The translations under genes were made by a program, and so were the position numbers. This document shows, one piece after another, positions 58,943 through 64,000 of a DNA stretch of 64,000 nucleotides (positions within the stretch are counted from its first letter, which is position 1; each line of letters starts with the position of its first letter). Under the pieces are notes generated by a model. The model did no database searches. It was not told the DNA's origin and saw only the letters and a program-made list of their open reading frames with translations. The stretch is taken from contig NZ_CP159508.1 of the NCBI RefSeq assembly GCF_051131155.1, positions 434,001-498,000 of the forward strand. Reading direction: 5' to 3'. The DNA comes from Pseudanabaena minima (GTDB taxonomy: Bacteria; Cyanobacteriota; Cyanobacteriia; Pseudanabaenales; Pseudanabaenaceae).

Positions 58943-59281
58943 ATGATTCAAACAGAGTTTGAATTTACTCTACCCAAGGGCTATGTCGATGGGGATGGAA
59001 ATCTACATCGCAAAGGTGTAATGCGTTTGTCTAGAGCGATCGATGAGATTACACCGATGCGAGATCCTCGTGTCAGGAATAATCCTGCTTATGCAACGGT
59101 AATTATTTTGTCTAGGGTAATTACAAAATTAGGTGGATTAGAAGAGATTAGTTCGATGGTTATCGAAAATTTATTCGCCAGTGATCTTAGCTATTTGCAA
59201 AAATTTTATCGTCAGATTAATGAGCTAGAAGATAGAGAACTGAGTACTTTGCCAGAATCGCCAGAAAATCCTTCTAACTGA
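58943..59281 (+). CDS. Small tail-assembly-like protein
   Basis: A 112-residue acidic protein MIQTEFEFTLPKGYVDGDGN followed by LHRKGVMRLSRAIDEITPMR and VIENLFASDLSYLQKFYRQI. The layout (N-terminal strand with GYVDGDGNLHRKG, then helices) resembles gpE/gp24-type phage tail assembly proteins found next to tube genes in many contractile systems, where they act as chaperones or connectors. The assignment is based on this resemblance and on position only. It closes the gene run; a weak hairpin with T-run follows. Confidence 0.65.
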   Translation: MIQTEFEFTLPKGYVDGDGNLHRKGVMRLSRAIDEITPMRDPRVRNNPAYATVIILSRVITKLGGLEEISSMVIENLFASDLSYLQKFYRQINELEDRELSTLPESPENPSN

Positions 59282-59331
59282 CATCAAAAGAGTCTGTGTA
59301 GAGCATAGGCTCTCTTTTTTATTATATAACT

Positions 59332-59658
59332 ATGCCAAATATCTATGAGATCCCTTCAGACATAAATCAAACAGAAAAATTTGAGCAACTAGAAACTGGT
59401 CACAATATTCTGATTGAACGGATTATTTCCACAGGGCAAACTACACCTGAAGGTGAATGGTACGATCAAGATGTTGATGAATGGGTGATTTTATTGCAAG
59501 GGGAGGCAAAGATTGTCTATGAAGATAGAACAGCGGTAGAGCTAAAATCTGGAGATTATTTAATGCTCTTGGCGCACCAAAAACATCGAGTTGAGTACAC
59601 TAGCATTGAGCCACCATGTATCTGGTTAGCTGTTCATGGTCAATTGCGATCGCTATAG
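59332..59658 (+). CDS. Cupin-domain protein
   Basis: A 108-residue single cupin. The two motifs EWYDQDVDEWVILLQGEAKI and SGDYLMLLAHQKHRVEYTS are recognisable, with Trp/His metal ligands partly kept (His in HQKHRVEY, Glu of DEWVILL). Such small cupins can be dioxygenases, isomerases or binding proteins; none can be chosen here. It lies 50 bp after the last CIS gene but its own T-rich hairpin separates them, so a functional link is not supported. Confidence 0.85.
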   Translation: MPNIYEIPSDINQTEKFEQLETGHNILIERIISTGQTTPEGEWYDQDVDEWVILLQGEAKIVYEDRTAVELKSGDYLMLLAHQKHRVEYTSIEPPCIWLAVHGQLRSL

Positions 59659-59668
59659 CAGAAAAAGA

Positions 59669-59760
59669 TTGAGCTAGTACAAACCAAAACCCAAGAATTG
59701 AGGTGCGGCGCAAAGCGCCGCACCTCAATTCTTGGGTAAGCAAAACTTGCTTTGCTATAT
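59669..59760. repeat. Family B element, copy B9 (arms eroded)
   Basis: Core AAAACCCAAGAATTGAGGTG pairs with its complement around CGGCGCAAAGCGCCG. The outer arms no longer match the family, but GCTATATAAC remains at the right. Confidence 0.6.
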
Positions 59761-59799
59761 AACTGTCAAAAGAGTTGCGGCAAGAAATGTTGTAATTTA

Positions 59800-59910
59800 A
59801 CGTGAGTTCGATATAACCATTTGCGGTGTGCGAAGCACGCCGCAAATGACGGAAAACGGTAAGAATCGCTTAGCGATTCTTACCGTTTTTCGCCTTCGTC
59901 GAACTGATGT
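59800..59910 (+). mobile_element. Family A element, copy A9, with target duplication
   Basis: A full 111-bp copy: ends ACGTGAGTTCGA and GAACTGATGT, hairpin 1 CCATTTGCGGTGTGC around GAA, hairpin 2 GAAAAACGGTAAGAATCGC type around TTA. Flanked by perfect 7-bp direct repeats TAATTTA (59793-59799 and 59911-59917). In hairpin 2 both arms carry the same CGG/CCG change relative to copy A7, i.e. a compensated base pair. Confidence 0.88.
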
Positions 59911-59940
59911 TAATTTAGGAATCCCTTTGAGCATTACAAT

Positions 59941-60279
59941 TCATGATTCCTTAGCAATTTCCTCTAGGATCTGGTCAAATACTTTTCTCAAAATCAGCTT
60001 TTCCGTTGGAAATATATGGGGAACTTCATCGATCGCCTCCAAAGAATTGTTGTCTAAAACTAGACAACTTTCTCCGTCAGCCATCAGCCATTCTAGTTGG
60101 AGTAAAGCATCGCGATCGCCTAATTCGCTGGTGTATCCCTCCCGAAATTCAAGCTCTATATCTGATTCATAACCATCAACAGGAATGAAAGCAGTTAGTT
60201 TAGCGTGATAACGAAGATTCAAATCTACGGTATATTTAAGCCTGATTAGGACTTGCTCTAACAATGAATAAGTAAGCAT
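59941..60279 (-). CDS. Small hypothetical protein
   Basis: A 112-residue soluble protein from the ATG at 60279, MLTYSLLEQVLIRLKYTVDL, then beta-rich KLTAFIPVDGYESDIELEF and a helical end TEKLILRKVFDQILEEIAKE. No motif is recognised. The reading frame lies between two repeat clusters and points away from the STAND gene. An in-frame ATG at 60321 would add 14 residues. Confidence 0.55.
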   Translation of the reverse strand: MLTYSLLEQVLIRLKYTVDLNLRYHAKLTAFIPVDGYESDIELEFREGYTSELGDRDALLQLEWLMADGESCLVLDNNSLEAIDEVPHIFPTEKLILRKVFDQILEEIAKES

Positions 60280-60388
60280 ATTATGATTGATCCTAAACTG
60301 GTAGGGACTCCATCGATCCAATCTTCAGGATTACTATTATATCGTGGCGATCGCTTTCCTACAGTTCTTGCTACAGGTTTGCTTGGTA

Positions 60389-60502
60389 TAGCTACAGTCA
60401 CTTGTGTTAAGACACAAGCAAAACCCAAGAGGCGAATGGCGGCGCTTCGCGCCGCCATTCGCCTCTTGGGTTTTATGTCCTAATACATTTAGCGACAGCT
60501 AT
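60389..60502. repeat. Family B element, copy B10 (intact reference copy)
   Basis: TATAGCTACAGTCACTTGTG then TTAAGACACAAGC, core AAACCCAAGAGGCGAATGGC paired around GGCGCTTCGCGCC, right inner arm TTTTATGTCCTAATACATTT and end AGCGACAGCTATA. It is the undisrupted counterpart of copy B8. Confidence 0.85.
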
Positions 60503-60515
60503 AATTGCTCAACTA

Positions 60516-60617
60516 ACGACAGTTCGATGAAAGCAGAAAATGGTAAGCATCACTAAGCAATCCTTGCCATTTTCCGCCATTAGCGGCGTGCGAAGCACGC
60601 TGCTAATGGCTATATTC
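60516..60617 (-). mobile_element. Family A element, copy A10 (eroded)
   Basis: Ends ACGACAGTTCGATG and CTATATTCAATTAG; hairpins with stem AAAATGGTAAGCATC around ACTAAGC and CCATTAGCGGCGTGC around GAA. Both ends carry substitutions and no duplication is seen. It abuts the 3' end of the STAND gene. Confidence 0.65.
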
Positions 60618-60619
60618 AA

Positions 60620-63600
60620 TTAGACAAGCTCAACTGCTCCTAGTGCTTTAAGAGTAGATTTTTGAGCATCAGTTAACCCTTTGATCCTAGTAATATTCAT
60701 ATCTTCATAGGGTTTAGGGATTTTCAATGATTGGAGACTTTTGCCAGATTGCAAATCCAAAAGTCTAGTCACTCCATCCTCACTTCCATTAGCTAAAATC
60801 TGTCCATCAGCACTGAAAATCACATCTCCCATATAGCCAATATCAAATTTCTCTTCTAAATTGTTGAGGTATTGATGAGTCTGCAAACACCACAGCTTTA
60901 CCTCGGCGGCATATCCTCCAAAGGCGAGAATTGATAATTTGGGATTTAAGGCTATTGTCCAGACTGGGAATTGGGTTGGCAGAGTTCTTATACAAGAGCC
61001 TGTTGTTAGATTCCAGAACTTAAGCGAGCGATCCATGCTGCCGCTAATTAATATGTCATCTTGACTAAAAGCTAAGCTTTCGATGCGATCGCTATGTTCT
61101 GCAAAAGTCATTAAACATTCCTGCGATCGCAAATCCCAAATTTTAATCATGCCATCCCAACTACCACTAGCAAGGATTTCAACCTTGGGATGGATCGCTA
61201 GAGCTTGGACAGGGCTATGATGACCATGCAGAGTATTTAAGCATTTTGAAGTTGGGAGATGCCAAAGCTTGATGGTTTGGTCACCACTTCCAGAAGCTAA
61301 GATTTCACCATTAGCAGTAAAAGCAACAAATCTTACCCAAGCGGAATGCCCTTGGAGAATTTGCGTGCAGGTTCCATTTTTAACATTAAAGATCTTGATG
61401 GTATGGTCATAGTTGCCACAGGCAAAGGTTTGCTGGTCAGGGCTAAAGGCAACTTGCATCACTCCAGACGTACCAAGATCGAAATTTCTCAAACATTTTG
61501 CATTCTGAACATCCCAAACCCTAACACTTTGTTCTTCATAGCTAAAGGAAAAGAGAAGATTTCCATCAGGACTAAAGGCTACAGGTTTAGTAGCTTTGTG
61601 ATATCCCTGAATTGTTCTGATACATTGACCAGTATCTACATCCCACAACTTCACAATCCGATCATCACTACCACTAACTAAAGTTTTCGCATCGGGACTA
61701 AAGGTCACTGACCAAATGCGATTTTTGTGACCATATAAGGTTCTAATTACTTCGCCTGTATCTACTGACCAAAGCTTCACAGTTTCATCATCACCTGCAC
61801 TCACCAACATTTGACCATCGGTACTAAAAGCAATCGACCAAATCTGTTTTTGATGTCCTGCGATCGCTTTCACGATTTTGCCAGTATGAATATCCCAAAT
61901 CTTGACAAGGCAATCTTCTCCAGCGCTGGCAAGCTGTCCATCGGAGCGATCGCTTTGTGGCGCAAAGGCAACAGAGTAGACAGCATTAGTATCAACAATT
62001 GTGCGAACACATTCTCCAGTTGTTACGCTCCATAGTTTAATGGTGTGATCCAAGCTGCAACTCGCAACCATCTGCCCATCAGGACTAAAGGCGACCGATC
62101 TCACGATCTGCTCATGTCCCTCTAGGGTCATCACGCATTTGCCCGTTGCGACTTCGGTGAGTTTGACTGTGCGATCTCCACCACCACTGGCGATCAGTAG
62201 ATCGTCAGGGCTAAAGGCAATACTGGCTACCCCAAGTGCATGGGCTTCGATTGACAGTAAACATGCTCCTGTATTCACATTCCACAACTTCACCATGCGA
62301 TCGATGCTACCGCTTGCGATCATTTGCCCATCTTTACTAAAGGCTAGAGAAAATATAAATTCGCTATGAGCTTGAGTTTTAAGCAGTTGGCTACCATCCG
62401 CAACTCGCCAAAGATAAATCCAGCCCCTTACATCGCTAGTTGCTAAAATCTTGCCATCGGGACTGAAGGCTGTCGCTATCACACTACTAAAAGTCACTCT
62501 AAAAGCCGATCTGGCAAGATCGCAGTTAGTAAAGTTAACTTGAGGAAGTTCCACTTCTCTAAGATCAGCTTGCCAAATGGATAAATTAGAGAAGTCATAA
62601 CCAGTTAGATCAATATTCAGACAACAGAGCAGATTAACAAGATTGCCACCTGCATATCCTTGCTTTGGTATAGTTTCCGCTTTTAGTCGAGCGAGGGTCG
62701 CAGCGATCGCTTGATAACCTAACTTATCGGCAATGGGCTGAAGGATAAATCGAGTTTGAGCATCACGAATATAGTCTTTTGCTGTGGCTTCGATGAGGGC
62801 ATGACTATGGAGTAGATTTATCTTCTGTTCGGTGCAGCTAATCTCCTGACAGATCTTGTCGATGAATTGATAATTGACATATTCCATCACAACAGGCTGG
62901 AGCGTAAACCCATTAGCCATAACTTCTATGAGCGATCGCTTTTTCAATAATTCTAAAGTCACAATCAGCTTTTGCTTTGATTCTATGGACAGCAAGTTCT
63001 CTTTTAAAGCAATTGCTGATATTGGCTCACGGGCGATCGCTAGCCAGTACATTACTTCTTGCTCAGATTCCGATAGTCTCAAAAACTGACGTTGGAGCAG
63101 ATCATGAATGTCTCCAAAAGTCAGTCCACCCTCTCGCATCAATGTCAACATTTGCGAGACATCGCCACCTAGTAAATCGCGAATCCCTGCGGCGACAATT
63201 TTTAGAGCTAGAGGATTTCCCGCATAGTGGGTAATGATTTCCTGCCATTCGGTCTCGTTTGCCCCCATAGATTCTCTCGCCAATATCTGCAAGCCATCCT
63301 GTTGTGATAAGCCTGATAAATGTAGCGATCGCACTGAGCCTCCCATCAATCTCGATAATTCTGGCGGTGCTTCGCGACTGGTAACCACTAAACTGCTTTG
63401 ATGATTACGTTCCCCAATATATCTAATCAAATCACCATAGCCTTCATAACCAGATCGATAGCCAGAGAGATAGCCAGAGCGATCGCTCAGAATCGACTCC
63501 CAGTTATCAATTACCAACAAACATCGCCGCGCATCTAGATAGCGCATCAACAGGTCAAGCTGTGCAGGTAAATTATCTGGTAGTTCGAGTGGTTGAGGGT

Positions 63601-64000
63601 GAGAGAGAAATTGCAAAATATCGGTGAGGATGCTTGCAAAAGATGGTGCATTACGCAGCGATCGCCAGATCGTAAATTCAAATTCTTCTTTTAATTGATG
63701 GGCAAGTTGTGATGCTATAGAAGTTTTGCCCATGCCGCCCATGCCCAAAATGGTGACAATTTGATAGTGATCGCTGATTACCCATTGCTCTAACTGTTGT
63801 AGCTCGGTAGTACGCCCTAAGAAATTAATAACTTGTTGAGCTTCTTTTAAATCGACTTGAGGAGTCTTTGCGATCGCTTCTTGCCAATCTATACCCAAAA
63901 ATTGACAAAGCTGTATGAAGGTATCTTGGCGAATGTCATCCCCTTGAAAGAAACGTTTGGCGACACCAATTGATCCCGCTTTTTCTAATACTTGGCTAGC
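60620..64000 (-). CDS. NB-ARC/WD40 STAND protein, truncated by the window edge
   Basis: At least 1127 residues are visible and the frame continues beyond 64000 without stop, so the start lies outside. The visible N-terminus (IGVAKRFFQGDDIRQDTFIQ then LCQFLGIDWQEAI) looks like the small helix-turn-helix-type domain of cyanobacterial STAND proteins. An NB-ARC ATPase follows (Walker A ILGMGGMGKTSIA, Walker B CLLVIDNWES, VVTSREAP, GNPLALKIVA), then a helical region and a short pentapeptide-like segment (DFSNLSIWQADLREVELPQV). Fourteen WD40 repeats, enough for two seven-bladed propellers, complete the protein. Such proteins act as signalling or defence switches; the ligand is unknown. Confidence 0.92.
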   Translation of the reverse strand, partial: ASQVLEKAGSIGVAKRFFQGDDIRQDTFIQLCQFLGIDWQEAIAKTPQVDLKEAQQVINFLGRTTELQQLEQWVISDHYQIVTILGMGGMGKTSIASQLAHQLKEEFEFTIWRSLRNAPSFASILTDILQFLSHPQPLELPDNLPAQLDLLMRYLDARRCLLVIDNWESILSDRSGYLSGYRSGYEGYGDLIRYIGERNHQSSLVVTSREAPPELSRLMGGSVRSLHLSGLSQQDGLQILARESMGANETEWQEIITHYAGNPLALKIVAAGIRDLLGGDVSQMLTLMREGGLTFGDIHDLLQRQFLRLSESEQEVMYWLAIAREPISAIALKENLLSIESKQKLIVTLELLKKRSLIEVMANGFTLQPVVMEYVNYQFIDKICQEISCTEQKINLLHSHALIEATAKDYIRDAQTRFILQPIADKLGYQAIAATLARLKAETIPKQGYAGGNLVNLLCCLNIDLTGYDFSNLSIWQADLREVELPQVNFTNCDLARSAFRVTFSSVIATAFSPDGKILATSDVRGWIYLWRVADGSQLLKTQAHSEFIFSLAFSKDGQMIASGSIDRMVKLWNVNTGACLLSIEAHALGVASIAFSPDDLLIASGGGDRTVKLTEVATGKCVMTLEGHEQIVRSVAFSPDGQMVASCSLDHTIKLWSVTTGECVRTIVDTNAVYSVAFAPQSDRSDGQLASAGEDCLVKIWDIHTGKIVKAIAGHQKQIWSIAFSTDGQMLVSAGDDETVKLWSVDTGEVIRTLYGHKNRIWSVTFSPDAKTLVSGSDDRIVKLWDVDTGQCIRTIQGYHKATKPVAFSPDGNLLFSFSYEEQSVRVWDVQNAKCLRNFDLGTSGVMQVAFSPDQQTFACGNYDHTIKIFNVKNGTCTQILQGHSAWVRFVAFTANGEILASGSGDQTIKLWHLPTSKCLNTLHGHHSPVQALAIHPKVEILASGSWDGMIKIWDLRSQECLMTFAEHSDRIESLAFSQDDILISGSMDRSLKFWNLTTGSCIRTLPTQFPVWTIALNPKLSILAFGGYAAEVKLWCLQTHQYLNNLEEKFDIGYMGDVIFSADGQILANGSEDGVTRLLDLQSGKSLQSLKIPKPYEDMNITRIKGLTDAQKSTLKALGAVELV

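Noticed and set aside
59332..59658. Cupin protein as part of the injection-system locus
   Set aside because: Separated by a hairpin with T-run and without family precedent in such loci.
60283..60483. A 66-codon plus-strand frame
   Set aside because: Its second half is encoded by a family B repeat and its first half overlaps the start of a minus-strand gene; no independent support.
9823..60502. Dispersed palindromes considered as a CRISPR array
   Set aside because: They are single, dispersed copies in many intergenic regions, without regular spacers and without cas genes.

Overview
The window looks like a chromosomal segment of a cyanobacterium. It carries psbA (photosystem II D1), petM (cytochrome b6f), menB of the phylloquinone pathway, a fused ribBA with a long C-terminal extension, two GAF domains of the cyanobacteriochrome DXCF type, and very many HIP1 octamers (GCGATCGC). 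Gene content, AT-rich intergenic DNA and dense palindromes resemble Pseudanabaena-like filamentous cyanobacteria. That genus guess is inference only.

Layout. 1-9.6 kb is housekeeping: a DUF3493 membrane protein, pgl, asnS, guaD, psbA, murC-murB and a CRP/FNR regulator. 10-13 kb holds a TerB-like protein, tatA, tsaE, moaC and a metal-binding protein. 13.4-18 kb is a two-gene light-signalling operon: a LOV plus DXCF-cyanobacteriochrome histidine kinase followed by a REC-GGDEF-EAL regulator. 18-21.6 kb has gmd and fcl (GDP-fucose), tRNA-Ser(GGA) and an alpha/beta hydrolase. 21.6-27.3 kb is repeat-rich and gene-poor, with an unknown 461-residue protein, an RNase D-like exonuclease and an SLH-domain protein. 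27.3-35 kb carries ribBA, menB, two unrecognised small membrane proteins, a split (frameshifted) gene, petM, and groES-groEL behind a K-box and a CIRCE operator. 35-44 kb has an O-antigen-ligase-like protein, a coiled-coil protein, tldD overlapping a HisKA_2 kinase, a decayed copy of the acnB 5' end, and a second DXCF-cyanobacteriochrome hybrid kinase. 44-53 kb has acnB, proB, a CpdA-type phosphodiesterase, an HD hydrolase and a class III adenylate cyclase. 53.3-59.3 kb is a compact contractile-injection-system (CIS) locus: a DUF4255 protein coupled to a NarL-type regulator, diverging from a sheath, three tube paralogues and a small tail-assembly-like protein. The right edge cuts a giant NB-ARC/WD40 STAND protein.

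Three themes stand out. First, light and second-messenger signalling: two blue/green-type photoreceptor kinases, a GGDEF/EAL output, and a cAMP set (cyclase, phosphodiesterase, CRP-like receptor) spread over the window. Second, the CIS locus, which has sheath, tube and cap-type genes but no baseplate, spike or ATPase here. Third, several families of short structured repeats fill most intergenic spaces. One (called family A here) has about 110 bp, terminal inverted repeats and perfect 7-bp target duplications at three copies, one copy sitting inside a family B element, so it behaves like a small non-autonomous transposable element. No transposase gene, CRISPR array or rRNA was seen.
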